Below, piece by piece: positions 25,976 through 34,916 of a stretch of DNA of 64,000 nucleotides; the stretch's first letter is position 1, and the number at the start of each line of letters is the position of its first letter. Position numbers and translations under genes: made by a program. The notes beneath the pieces were generated by a model. That model ran no database searches, was not told where the DNA came from, and was given only the letters and a program-made list of their open reading frames with translations. Location of the stretch: the NCBI RefSeq assembly GCF_029868325.1, contig NZ_JARWNW010000269.1, forward strand, positions 1-64,000, read 5' to 3'. Origin of the DNA: Nocardia carnea (lineage in GTDB: Bacteria > Actinomycetota > Actinomycetes > Mycobacteriales > Mycobacteriaceae).

Positions 25976-26142
25976 CTATCCGTGACAAGCAGCCCCGCGC
26001 AACGGCATCCGGAGGTTACGCCCGCGCCTGCTCAGCGGCTGACCTTATGCATTTCTTCTATGCCCGACCAGGAAAACCCGGCGCATTCTTCGCCGCGCCG
26101 GCAGCCACGAAAACCAACTGTCGAATAAACAGGAGAACGACC

Positions 26143-27153
26143 ATGAAGGCAATTTTGATGACTGAGACCGGCACCGCCGACGTACTGGAGTACGTCGAAG
26201 TTCCAGACCCGGTACCGGCAGCCGGTGAGGTGGTGATACGCGTCCAGTCGGCCGCGGTGAACTTCGCCGACATCGCGCGTCGTCGTGGCGATCGGTATCC
26301 CGAGCCCACACCGATGCCGTTCACTCCTGGCATGGAGGTGGCCGGCACTGTCGCCGCTATCGGCGAGAATGTGGCAGGACTCGAGGTCGGGACACCGGTA
26401 TTCGGAACAGTCGGGCGGTACTCCAACGGTGGTTACGCGGAGCTGGCGGTCACACAACAGGCCAATGTGATCCCTCTTCCTCCAGGAGTCGATTCCGACC
26501 TGGCGGCCGGCCTGCTGGCTGTCGGATCGACCGCGACACTGATCCTGACCGAGGTGGCTGGACTCGCGGAGGGGGAGACTGTATTCATCCCGGCCGCTGC
26601 CGGTGGAGTGGGTAGTTACGCAGTCCAGATCGCAAAAGCTCTCGGCGCCAAGAAGATAATCGCCGGTGCGTCGACCCCGGAGAAACGTGAAATCGCGCTG
26701 AGCCAAGGCGCGCACCATGCCATCGACTACCGTCGGCCGGACTGGCCCGATCAGGTTCGTGCGTTGACCGAAGGCAAGGGCGTCGACGTGGCATTGGAGA
26801 TGACCGGCCCGAAGCACCTCCCGACAGCCCTCGCAGCGCTCGCCCCCTTCGGCCGACTGATCACCTACGGAGCGGTCACCGGGCTGGAAGGGCATCACCT
26901 CGACGGCGACGCCCTCACCCCGCTGATCTACGACCCCGCACCCGGCCAGTCGCTGACCGGGTTCAACTTGGGCGTGTGGTTTGCGCTACGCCCCGAGGTG
27001 ACGATCGGCGCTGTGGGGAAACTGATAGGCTGGATCGCCGAGGGCACGATCTCGGGACCCCCGATCCATACCATGCCCCTGGCCGATGCCGCCGAAGCTC
27101 ATCGCCTCCTCGAAAGCGGCTCATCGACAGGCAAGCTCATTCTCAAGCCCTGA
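26143..27153 (+). CDS. Quinone oxidoreductase-type NADPH dehydrogenase (zinc-free MDR)
   Basis: 336 residues from the ATG with AGGAGA upstream; the long open frame before it is a shadow of the decarboxylase. GroES-like N-half (AVNFADIARRRGDRY, PGMEVAGTVAAIG) and Rossmann half with AAAGGVGSYAVQIAKALGAK and a Ser/Thr-rich NADPH loop. The Cys/His zinc ligands of alcohol dehydrogenases are missing, as expected for QOR. It may reduce a quinone or an enone formed by ring hydroxylation. It lies 167 bases after the decarboxylase with no terminator seen. Confidence 0.88.
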   Translation: MKAILMTETGTADVLEYVEVPDPVPAAGEVVIRVQSAAVNFADIARRRGDRYPEPTPMPFTPGMEVAGTVAAIGENVAGLEVGTPVFGTVGRYSNGGYAELAVTQQANVIPLPPGVDSDLAAGLLAVGSTATLILTEVAGLAEGETVFIPAAAGGVGSYAVQIAKALGAKKIIAGASTPEKREIALSQGAHHAIDYRRPDWPDQVRALTEGKGVDVALEMTGPKHLPTALAALAPFGRLITYGAVTGLEGHHLDGDALTPLIYDPAPGQSLTGFNLGVWFALRPEVTIGAVGKLIGWIAEGTISGPPIHTMPLADAAEAHRLLESGSSTGKLILKP

Positions 27154-27399
27154 TCACAATCCGACGGACGGCCCGTCGATCACCACGACCTCGTCCGGGC
27201 TATCCGGGCGCACGCCCTTGCTCACCCGCATCCGGGATCACGTCGCCATGGAGGGCGAGTCGACACGGCGTTCGTAGCGGTTCCTATGTCATTCGAGGTG
27301 CAGCCGCCACAACCGCCGGCGTTCGAAGCCTTGTGAGGATCCCATCGGCCATCCAGCCGGCCCGAGGCCGTCCGGGCCGAGAGAGTGGAGCAATACGGC

Positions 27400-28524
27400 A
27401 TGCGTCGGCGCACATTCGTGCAGATTGCCGCGGTCAGCGGTGTAGTGATGACCGGAGGATGCGCCGGCGCAGAACTTGCGCGCAGCGCTGGTGGCGCAAA
27501 TCGCTCACGCGAAAACGGGAGAACGTGGATGATGCCCGAGGAAAGTGGGCTGCACGCACGGACGTGGATGGCCTTCGGCGCCGACGAACGCATCTGGGGT
27601 GGCGAACTGATGCCGGAGGTCCAACGCAACCTCGCCGCGATCGCCACCACAATCGCCCGGTTCGAACCCGTGTCGATGCTGGTCCGGCCAAGGGAGCTCG
27701 AACTGGCGCAGAGCTTGGTGAGCGGAACGAACGTCGAATTGATCGCTGCGGAAATCGACGACCTGTGGATACGTGACACCGGGCCGGTGTTCGTGACGGG
27801 CAGCACCGGGCGCGCCGCTGCCGACTTCAACTTCACCGGCTGGGGCAACAAGCAAGAGCACCGCCGTGACGCGGAAGTCGCCCAGTGCGTTATCGAGCAC
27901 GCGGGTGTGGCACCACTGCGCACCGAGCTCGTCTTCGAAGGTGGCGGCATCGAGGTCGACGGTCAGGGAACAGCGATCATCACCGAAAGCTGCGTGCTCA
28001 ACAACAACCGCAATCCGGGCTGGAAAAAACACGACGTCGAAGAAGAACTGGCCAACCTGCTCGGGATCGAGAAGGTGATCTGGCTGCCCGGCACGATCGG
28101 CAAGGACATCACGGATGGGCATACCGACTTCTACACCCGCTTCGCCCGCCCGGGTATCGTGGTCGCGGGCCTGGACAACGATCCGGACTCCTTCGACTAC
28201 GACATCACCCGCCGTCACCTCGACATCCTGCATCGAGCCACGGACGTACACGGACGACCGCTACAGGTCGAGGTCCTCGAAGGGCCCTCGATAGTGCGTG
28301 GATCCTTTGCTGACAACGATTTCGCCGCCGGCTATACCAACTTCTATGTCTGCAACGGCGCGGTCATCGCCCCAGAATTCGGTGATCCCACCACCGACCA
28401 GGCCACTCGCCACACCCTGCAGCGGCTGTTCGGCGATCGTGAAGTCGTGCAGATCAATATCGACGGAATCGCCGCAGGAGGCGGAGGCATCCATTGCACA
28501 ACTTTGCAGGAACCCGCTACATGA
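27400..28524 (+). CDS. Agmatine deiminase-family enzyme with a Tat lipoprotein signal
   Basis: 374 residues from the ATG of MRRRTFVQIA (GGAG 9 bases upstream). The N-terminus has a twin-arginine motif RRRTFVQ, a hydrophobic stretch and a lipobox-like VMTGGC, so export as a folded lipoprotein is predicted. The peptidyl-arginine-deiminase-type fold follows: DLWIRDTGPVFV, then EGGGIEVDG, His241 in DGHTDFY and the catalytic Cys366 in GGGGIHCTTLQ. Known members hydrolyse agmatine to N-carbamoylputrescine in the cytoplasm; a surface version is unusual. No polyamine genes lie nearby, so the guanidine substrate is unknown. Confidence 0.85.
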   Translation: MRRRTFVQIAAVSGVVMTGGCAGAELARSAGGANRSRENGRTWMMPEESGLHARTWMAFGADERIWGGELMPEVQRNLAAIATTIARFEPVSMLVRPRELELAQSLVSGTNVELIAAEIDDLWIRDTGPVFVTGSTGRAAADFNFTGWGNKQEHRRDAEVAQCVIEHAGVAPLRTELVFEGGGIEVDGQGTAIITESCVLNNNRNPGWKKHDVEEELANLLGIEKVIWLPGTIGKDITDGHTDFYTRFARPGIVVAGLDNDPDSFDYDITRRHLDILHRATDVHGRPLQVEVLEGPSIVRGSFADNDFAAGYTNFYVCNGAVIAPEFGDPTTDQATRHTLQRLFGDREVVQINIDGIAAGGGGIHCTTLQEPAT

Positions 28525-28711
28525 GCGTGGGCACTCCGAAACGCAATCCTGTACGTCGTGTGCGGACAGCCCGGACCCATCCTCTCCCGGACCTGGCGTA
28601 CCTCCACCGCTACTTGTCGGCAGCGCCTCCTGGGACCCGGCTGAAGTCGGCTCGTCGCAAGCTGAGTAGGTCGTCACAGTCCACCTCCGCCGGCGAGTTC
28701 GATCGCTCAGG

Positions 28712-29866
28712 TCAATGCGTCGGTGGGATCGCCGGTGAGTCCGCGAGCGCGCATGCTGCGATCGACCGGGTGAGGCCGGTGAAGGTGCGGGCGTCCCAGC
28801 CGGTCAGTTCGCGCCAGCGGCCGAGTCGGTAGACAACCGTGTTGGCGTGCAGGTGACTACCTCGCGCACAGTGGGTTATCGACATATCGGCCTTCGCGAA
28901 AGCAATGACTGTCTCACGCAGGGAGGGATGTGCGTCGGCGACCTCGGCGGCATGGTAGACATCGTGATCGAGGAGGTCGGCGCGGCTCATCACACAGTTG
29001 ATCAGCCAATCCGCGCCGAACCTGCTGACGGCGTTGCGGGCAGATGTCGCGGACAGGGCCAGCTGAGCCTGCCGCAAGGACCGTGCGGCTCCGGCGACCC
29101 CGGGATGACCGGAACCGACACCGACTCTGAAGGCGGCGGTCGCGAGCGACTCCGCCACGTGAGCAATGCTGTTGTCGTCGGCTTGGACCACAAGGACATG
29201 GACAGCACCGATCCCCCCGCGAGCGATGGTCAACCCGTCCGCGAACTGCGGTCCGGTTTCGGGGGCGCTGTCCGATCCTCCGCTCCCCGGGACGTACGCA
29301 AGCCCGATGAAGGGCCGGGCGGAGTCGAACCCGAGATACTCCGCCAGCCGGGTGGCTTCGGCATCGGGGGTATCGGTGTTGAGCAGGTCGATCAGCCGCT
29401 GCGACACCGCCATCTGTATTCGATCACGGGCACGGGTCTCGGATCCGTGTGCCAGGGCAAGGGTGGATGTCACCGATTGCAGTGATTCGAGCATGAGGGA
29501 AGCCAGTTCCGGCAGCAGCTTTTGTACCTGCCCGGGCGCCGTACTCAGGTGCCGCCAGAGCTCTCGGTCACCGACGTGGTATGCCCTGATGACCACATCG
29601 AGGGCGATCGCCTGGCGAGCGCGACGCCGGGCCAGCGCCCGCACCTCGCCGAGATCGTCCTGGTTCCAAGTTCGCCGTTCCCCGAACGCTATGAGCCTGC
29701 GCCGGAGCTGCTCTCGGACGGCTTCCCGGTGCTCGTCGTAGGGAACCAGGGCGAAGTCGGCGAGTTCGGTGCGAATCCGGGCGACGGCGTCATCGGTGAT
29801 CGTGTCGAGCCGGTCGAGCACCGAGTCGACAACACCGGCCACCGGCCCCCAAGAAGCTTGACTCAC
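28712..29866 (-). CDS. PucR-family transcriptional regulator (CdaR-like HTH)
   Basis: 384 residues from the GTG of VSQASWGPVAG, which has AAAGGAGG 4 bases upstream; the annotated frame further up is not coding. N-terminal all-helical domain (to about 165), a GGDEF-like middle (about 190-300) and the HTH_30 unit at 320-378 (HLHANTVVYRLGRWRELTGW). Regulators of this kind usually activate a divergent catabolic gene, which here is the oxidoreductase at 30021. A decayed copy of its C-terminus is found at 15382-15549. Confidence 0.9.
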   Translation of the reverse strand: MSQASWGPVAGVVDSVLDRLDTITDDAVARIRTELADFALVPYDEHREAVREQLRRRLIAFGERRTWNQDDLGEVRALARRRARQAIALDVVIRAYHVGDRELWRHLSTAPGQVQKLLPELASLMLESLQSVTSTLALAHGSETRARDRIQMAVSQRLIDLLNTDTPDAEATRLAEYLGFDSARPFIGLAYVPGSGGSDSAPETGPQFADGLTIARGGIGAVHVLVVQADDNSIAHVAESLATAAFRVGVGSGHPGVAGAARSLRQAQLALSATSARNAVSRFGADWLINCVMSRADLLDHDVYHAAEVADAHPSLRETVIAFAKADMSITHCARGSHLHANTVVYRLGRWRELTGWDARTFTGLTRSIAACALADSPAIPPTH

Positions 29867-29878
29867 GATTACCTCCTT

Positions 29879-29895
29879 TTGTGTAACTCTCACAA
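29879..29895. promoter_or_regulatory. TTGTG-N7-CACAA palindrome in front of the PucR gene
   Basis: TTGTG (29879-29883), seven bases, CACAA (29891-29895): a perfect 5-base inverted repeat just upstream of the ribosome site of the PucR gene. A second inverted repeat, CCGTGG/CCACGG (29934-29939, 29954-29959), lies in the same divergent region. Either could be the PucR or an autoregulatory site; this is by eye only. Confidence 0.4.
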
Positions 29896-30020
29896 TCATA
29901 GCGGTCGCGCACACCGATAATTCGCGGATTTCGCCGTGGTATCCCACCGTGAGCCACGGAAGAATGTCACAAAGATATCCAAACATCCGGGCAGTGCGGC
30001 TCGGCAGACAGGAGGCGGTT

Positions 30021-33000
30021 GTGACCGAGTTGCACACGCGAGATTTCACTCTGAGCGACCGATACAACATGGCGGACGGAGAGCTGTTCCTGACGGGTCT
30101 GCAGTCGCTGGTCCGCGTGCCGTTGGAGCAGAGCCGCCGGGATACCGCGGCGGGACTGCGTTCGGGAATCCTGATCAGCGGCTACGAAGGCTCACCACTC
30201 GCCGGCTACGACCTGGAGCTCATCCGGCAGCGTGAACTCCTCGACCAGCAAGACATCGTCTTCCGGCCGGGCGTCAACGAAGAGCTGGCAGTCAATGCCG
30301 TGCAGGGTTCGCAGCTGGCCGCCGCCTCGCCGAACTGCGAATACGACGGCGTGATCGGCGTCTGGTACGGCAAGGCGCCGGGACTGGACCGGGCAAGCGA
30401 TGCGCTGCGCCACGCGAATCTCGGCGGGGCCGCACCCAACGGCGGAGCCCTCGTTCTCGTCGGCGACGATTCGATCGCGAAATCGTCCACGGTACCGAGT
30501 AGTTCGGAGACAGCGATGGCGGAGCTCGGCCTGCCGACCTTCGTTCCCGCGGACCCTCAGGAGGTACTCGACTTCGGATTACACGCGATCGCGATGTCGC
30601 GATTCAGCGGCTTGTGGGTCGGTATGAAACTCGCCACGAATGTCGTCGACGGCGCAGCGACGGTGCAACTCGACCACACGCGAGTATCCACGACCACGCC
30701 CAGCCGGGTCGTCGACGACACCGAGTTCACACACCGGGTTTCCGCGGATTTCCTGCAGCCGAATCTCGCTCGGCTGGAAAAGAGCCTCATGTATGAGCGG
30801 TACGAACTCGCGACGCGGTATGTCCAGGTCAACAAGATCAATCGAGTGATCGGTGACAGTCGAGCGAAGCTCGGCGTGATCACCGCCGGCGCGCCCTTCC
30901 GGGATACCCTCCAGGCGCTCGAGCGCATCGGGATTTCCGAGGCCGATCTCGAACGATCCGGTGTCCGGATCCTCAAACTGGGCGTGATCAACCCGCTCGA
31001 CCGAAATGCCGTACGCGACTTCTGCACCGGCCTCGATGAGGTCATCGTCATCGAGGAGAAACGGGCATTCGTGGAATTGGCCGTGAAGGACGTGCTGTAC
31101 GGAACTCCCGGCGCACCTCGAGTGATCGGGAAGCGAGATGAGAACTCTCGTCCGCTCCTTCGCGCGGATTCCGATCTGCCGCCCGAAGTGCTGGCGCAGA
31201 CCCTGGCGCAACGCATCCGTACAGTGATTCCGGGAAAAGTGGCAGGGCTCGGGTTGATGAACGCCGAGCGACGGCCGACACGGCTGACGCTGCCCTTGCT
31301 GACCCGCACCCCCTATTTCTGTTCGGGCTGCCCCCACAACCGTTCCACCGTCGTACCGGAAGGTTCGATAGTCGGCGCCGGTATCGGCTGCCACACACTG
31401 GCCAAGCTGATGCCCGAAGATCGTGTGGGCGATATCGCCTCCCTCAGCCAGATGGGCGGCGAGGGCGCGACATGGATCGGGATGGAACCATTCGTCAGCG
31501 ATAAACATATGTTCCAGAATCTCGGTGACGGCACATTCCACCATTCCGGGAGCCTTGCTATCCGCGCCGCGGTGGCTGCCGGGGTGAATATCACCTACAA
31601 GCTGCTCTACAACGATGCCGTGGCCATGACCGGCGGACAGACGGCCGTGGGAAAGATGTCCGTCCCCCAGATCGTCCAGGAGCTGCTGGCCGAAGGAGTC
31701 TCTCGTGTCGTGATCACCACCGACCAGATCGGGAAGTACCGCAAGATCAAGCTGCCTCGTTCGGTGAAGGTGCTCGACCGGGCAGAGCTGATCCCGATCC
31801 AGGAGAAGCTGGCCGCAACACCAGGGGTGACAGTACTCATCCACGACCAGGAATGTGCAACCGAGTTGCGGCGCAAACGCAAACGCGGACTTGTCGCGGA
31901 GCCATCGACGCGCGCATTCATCAACGAACGGTTGTGCGAGGGCTGCGGGGATTGTGGGCAGAAGTCGAATTGCATGTCAGTGCAGCCCGTCGAGACCGCG
32001 TTCGGGCGAAAGACCCGCATCGATCAAGCGTCTTGCAACAAGGACTACTCCTGCCTCGACGGCGACTGCCCGTCGTTCGTCGCTGTCGAACCCGGCACCT
32101 CCTCGCGAAAGAAAACCCCCGAGCCGGGTATACCCGAACTGCCTGAACCGGCACCGAAGGTGAGCCCGGAGGCATTCAACGTACGGATCACCGGTGTCGG
32201 GGGCACTGGAGTGGTCACCGCGGCGCAGATTCTCGCGACCGCGGGCGCGCTCGCGGGCCTGCATGTCCGCGGCCTCGATCAACTGGGGCTGGCACAGAAG
32301 GGGGGCGCGGTCGTCTCCGATCTGAAATTCTCGGCCGACCCGATCACCGGAACCAACAAACTCGCCGACGGTGAATGCGATCTGTACCTCGGCTGCGATC
32401 TGCTGGTGGCAGCCGACGAAAAAAATTCGACCGCCGCGGCCGGCGGGCGAACGATCGCGGTGATCTCGACGGCACAGGTGCCCACGGGCTCGATGATCCT
32501 CCAACCGGGCACCGACTTTCCCTCGGTGGAATCGATCCGGCGATCTCTCGACGCAATCAGCCGCGCAGACGACTCGGTCTACGCCGACGCGCGCGATATC
32601 GCACACCGCGAATTCGGAACCGACCAGTTGGCCAACATGGTGCTCATAGGGATAGCGCTGCAAGCCGGTGCCCTGCCGATCCCTCTGGCGTCGATCGAGA
32701 AGGCAATCGAACTCAACGGAGTCGCGGTGGCCGCGAACCGGAGGGCGATCGCAGTCGGTCGCAGACATGTGCTCGAACCGAACACCGGCACGATTGCGGA
32801 ACCCCGGCCGAAGAAGTCCCGAAAGGCCGGCGACTGGGATGAATTGCGCCGGGCACTCACCGGGCTCGACGGCATCAGCGAAGCATTGAAGGATCGTGTC
32901 GGATTCCTGGCGGCCGACCTCGCGGACTACCAGAATGTCGCATACGCACTCGCCTTCGTCGCCTTCGTCGACAGCACTGCGGCTCGAGAAGCTCGAGCAC

Positions 33001-33512
33001 TGGGGACTCCGGGCGCGCTGACCGCGGCGTCCGTGGAGTCGATGTTCAAACTGATGGCTTATAAGGACGAATACGAGACAGCACGTCACTACCTGGATCC
33101 CGAATTCGACCGGGCGGTGCGTGAACAATTCGGTGACGACGCGACCTACCGATACAAGCTCCATCCGCCTGTTTTCCGCGCGATGGGACTGAAGAACAAA
33201 CTCTCGCTCGGGCCGTGGTTCAAGCTCGCGCTGCACATTCTGCGCCGCAGCCGCGGGCTCCGGGGCACTCGGCTCGATTTCTTCGGCTACGCCCATGTGC
33301 GGAAGGTCGAGCGAGCACTGATCGAGGAATTCACGGCACTCACCGCGGAAATAGTACCGCTCGCCACACCGGAAAATGCCGACCACATCGAGGCCATTCT
33401 GACTATGCCTCAGGAAATCCGGGGATACGAACACATCAAGCTGGACAGCGTCGCGGAGTATCACCGGAAAGTGCGAGAGGCACGCGACCTCATTCCGACT
33501 GCGCCCGCGTAA
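30021..33512 (+). CDS. Fused indolepyruvate:ferredoxin oxidoreductase (alpha-beta-gamma)
   Basis: 1163 residues from the GTG of VTELHTRDFTL, with AGGAGG 6 bases upstream; an ATG 72 bases earlier is the alternative. N-terminal pyrimidine-binding part (GYEGSPLAGYDLELI), thiamine diphosphate part with FCSGCPHNRST near 434, a Cys-rich [4Fe-4S] segment (CEGCGDCGQKSNC near 640 and further Cys to about 690), then the gamma domain near 722 (GVGGTGVVTAAQIL) and a C-terminal extension. It oxidises aryl 2-oxo acids to acyl-CoA using ferredoxin. In aerobic actinomycetes this fused form is known for aromatic amino acid breakdown. The divergent PucR gene is its probable regulator. Confidence 0.9.
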   Translation: MTELHTRDFTLSDRYNMADGELFLTGLQSLVRVPLEQSRRDTAAGLRSGILISGYEGSPLAGYDLELIRQRELLDQQDIVFRPGVNEELAVNAVQGSQLAAASPNCEYDGVIGVWYGKAPGLDRASDALRHANLGGAAPNGGALVLVGDDSIAKSSTVPSSSETAMAELGLPTFVPADPQEVLDFGLHAIAMSRFSGLWVGMKLATNVVDGAATVQLDHTRVSTTTPSRVVDDTEFTHRVSADFLQPNLARLEKSLMYERYELATRYVQVNKINRVIGDSRAKLGVITAGAPFRDTLQALERIGISEADLERSGVRILKLGVINPLDRNAVRDFCTGLDEVIVIEEKRAFVELAVKDVLYGTPGAPRVIGKRDENSRPLLRADSDLPPEVLAQTLAQRIRTVIPGKVAGLGLMNAERRPTRLTLPLLTRTPYFCSGCPHNRSTVVPEGSIVGAGIGCHTLAKLMPEDRVGDIASLSQMGGEGATWIGMEPFVSDKHMFQNLGDGTFHHSGSLAIRAAVAAGVNITYKLLYNDAVAMTGGQTAVGKMSVPQIVQELLAEGVSRVVITTDQIGKYRKIKLPRSVKVLDRAELIPIQEKLAATPGVTVLIHDQECATELRRKRKRGLVAEPSTRAFINERLCEGCGDCGQKSNCMSVQPVETAFGRKTRIDQASCNKDYSCLDGDCPSFVAVEPGTSSRKKTPEPGIPELPEPAPKVSPEAFNVRITGVGGTGVVTAAQILATAGALAGLHVRGLDQLGLAQKGGAVVSDLKFSADPITGTNKLADGECDLYLGCDLLVAADEKNSTAAAGGRTIAVISTAQVPTGSMILQPGTDFPSVESIRRSLDAISRADDSVYADARDIAHREFGTDQLANMVLIGIALQAGALPIPLASIEKAIELNGVAVAANRRAIAVGRRHVLEPNTGTIAEPRPKKSRKAGDWDELRRALTGLDGISEALKDRVGFLAADLADYQNVAYALAFVAFVDSTAAREARALGTPGALTAASVESMFKLMAYKDEYETARHYLDPEFDRAVREQFGDDATYRYKLHPPVFRAMGLKNKLSLGPWFKLALHILRRSRGLRGTRLDFFGYAHVRKVERALIEEFTALTAEIVPLATPENADHIEAILTMPQEIRGYEHIKLDSVAEYHRKVREARDLIPTAPA

Positions 33513-33560
33513 CCCCGCCTCGACTGGATCGCCGCCGGGCCGAGAAATCGCGACCCGACA

Positions 33561-33606
33561 GCCCCGGGTTCGGTGCGCGCCGTGCCGTGCGGACCGAACC
33601 CGGGGC
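33561..33606. terminator. Strong bidirectional terminator: 14-base perfect stem
   Basis: GCCCCGGGTTCGGT (33561-33574) pairs without mismatch with ACCGAACCCGGGGC (33593-33606); loop of 18 bases, TTTT a few bases downstream (33615-33618). It lies between the convergent oxidoreductase and alcohol dehydrogenase genes and should stop both transcripts. Confidence 0.85.
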
Positions 33607-33621
33607 GACCGGCCTTTTCGA

Positions 33622-34644
33622 TCACGGCGCCCCCGTGGCCGGAATCAGGACCGCGCGTCCGGTCACCCGGCGGTTGTCGAGATCGCGGAACGCGCGACCT
33701 ACATCGTCGAGCGGGTACCGGGCCACCAATGGGGTGATCCGGCCCGCCGCGACCATCGCAAGCGCTTCGGTGAATGCGTCCATCGAGGTCGAGCCGGACC
33801 CGGTGATCACCGCATCCTTGGCGAAAACGAAAGCAGGGTGTACTCGTAGCGGGGAGGCGCCGACCTGCCCGGTCAGGACATAGCGGCCGCGGTCTGCGAG
33901 CGCGCGGAAGGCTTGTCGGAAGACCTCTGGATGTCCCACGTTGTCGAGGACGACGTCGGCTCCCCGACCGTCGGTGACGCCGAGGATCTCCTGCCACGCG
34001 GTGTCCCCCGTCGTGATGACCTCATCCGCACCGAGCTCGCGAAGCGATGCGGCCTTCTCGGCGTCGCCGGTCAGCGCGACCGGACGGGCACCGAGTGCCG
34101 CCGCGATCTGCAGTCCGTGCAGCCCCAATCCGCCACCCGCGCCCGTGACCAGCACTGTCTCCCCTGGCCGCACCGCGGCGCGGTTGCGCAGCGCCTGCAA
34201 ACCGGTGCCGACCGCACAGGCCACCACCGACGCGGCGACGAGATCGACCTCGGGCGGCACAGCGAGCAGGGAAGTCTCACGCAGCACCGCGTACTCGGCG
34301 TATCCGCCGTAGGTGAAAGTACGCTCCGGGCAGCGCAGCTCATCACCGTCACGGCAGGATGAGCAGTGCCCGCAAGTTCCGAATTGCTTGCCCGCGACCC
34401 GGTCACCGGGGACGAACCGGGTCACCCCGATACCGACGTCCGTGACGATGCCGGAGATCTCGTGACCCAGCACCGCGGGTAGCGGGATCTTCAGCAGGCC
34501 TGCCCGGTCGGCCTGATCGTGACCGCAGATCCCACAGGCGGTTACCTGTACGAGCACCTGTCCCGGCCCCGGGCCGGGGCGGGGCACCTCTATCACATCC
34601 AAGATCCCGGGCCCACCGGTGCGACTCAGGACCGCGGCGCGCAC
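33622..34644 (-). CDS. Zinc-dependent alcohol dehydrogenase (MDR superfamily)
   Basis: 340 residues, GTG start that overlaps the end of the PrpD-like fragment. Catalytic zinc ligands Cys37/40 region (CGICGHDQ) and His61-Glu62 (GHE); structural zinc Cys91, 94, 97 and 105 (CGHCSSCRDGDELRC); Rossmann motif GAGGGLGLHGLQIAA. NAD(P)-dependent oxidation of an alcohol to an aldehyde or ketone. It is last in the permease operon whose promoter carries module B, so it may serve the same regulon as the genes at 201-15346. Confidence 0.9.
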   Translation of the reverse strand: MRAAVLSRTGGPGILDVIEVPRPGPGPGQVLVQVTACGICGHDQADRAGLLKIPLPAVLGHEISGIVTDVGIGVTRFVPGDRVAGKQFGTCGHCSSCRDGDELRCPERTFTYGGYAEYAVLRETSLLAVPPEVDLVAASVVACAVGTGLQALRNRAAVRPGETVLVTGAGGGLGLHGLQIAAALGARPVALTGDAEKAASLRELGADEVITTGDTAWQEILGVTDGRGADVVLDNVGHPEVFRQAFRALADRGRYVLTGQVGASPLRVHPAFVFAKDAVITGSGSTSMDAFTEALAMVAAGRITPLVARYPLDDVGRAFRDLDNRRVTGRAVLIPATGAP

Positions 34645-34916
34645 CGGATCGCCTTCCCTGGAAATTTGTCGAGGACGCCCGCAGGTGCGAGGTCCACTCG
34701 TTCAGAACTGACTGCCCCGGCCTGCCCGACCACCACCCGCGTCCGCGCGGCAAGCTCAGCAAGCCGGCTCTCGATCGGTCCCTCGTACCGGCTCGGCTCG
34801 AGCCGCCCGTCGACCAGTGCGGCAGCTACCGCGAACTGAAGGCTCATCTGGCGTGAGATCGGCGTCGCGGTCGTGGCCACCTGGGCAATCGCCTCGTAGC
34901 CGAGCACCACGGCCAT
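34626..34916 (-). pseudogene. Truncated MmgE/PrpD-like C-terminal fragment
   Basis: 96 residues that start at an ATG overlapping the permease stop (TGATG). The segment SRQMSLQFAVAAALVDGRL resembles the C-terminal part of MmgE/PrpD proteins (usual length about 450), while everything before it is missing. It overlaps the next gene by 19 bases. It may be translated by coupling, but a lone C-terminal piece should not form the catalytic site. An unrelated small protein is possible, since the similarity is short. Confidence 0.45.

Noticed and set aside
25357..26142. Open frame running into the quinone reductase gene
   Set aside because: It is an out-of-frame reading of the decarboxylase gene; the true start has AGGAGA at 26143.
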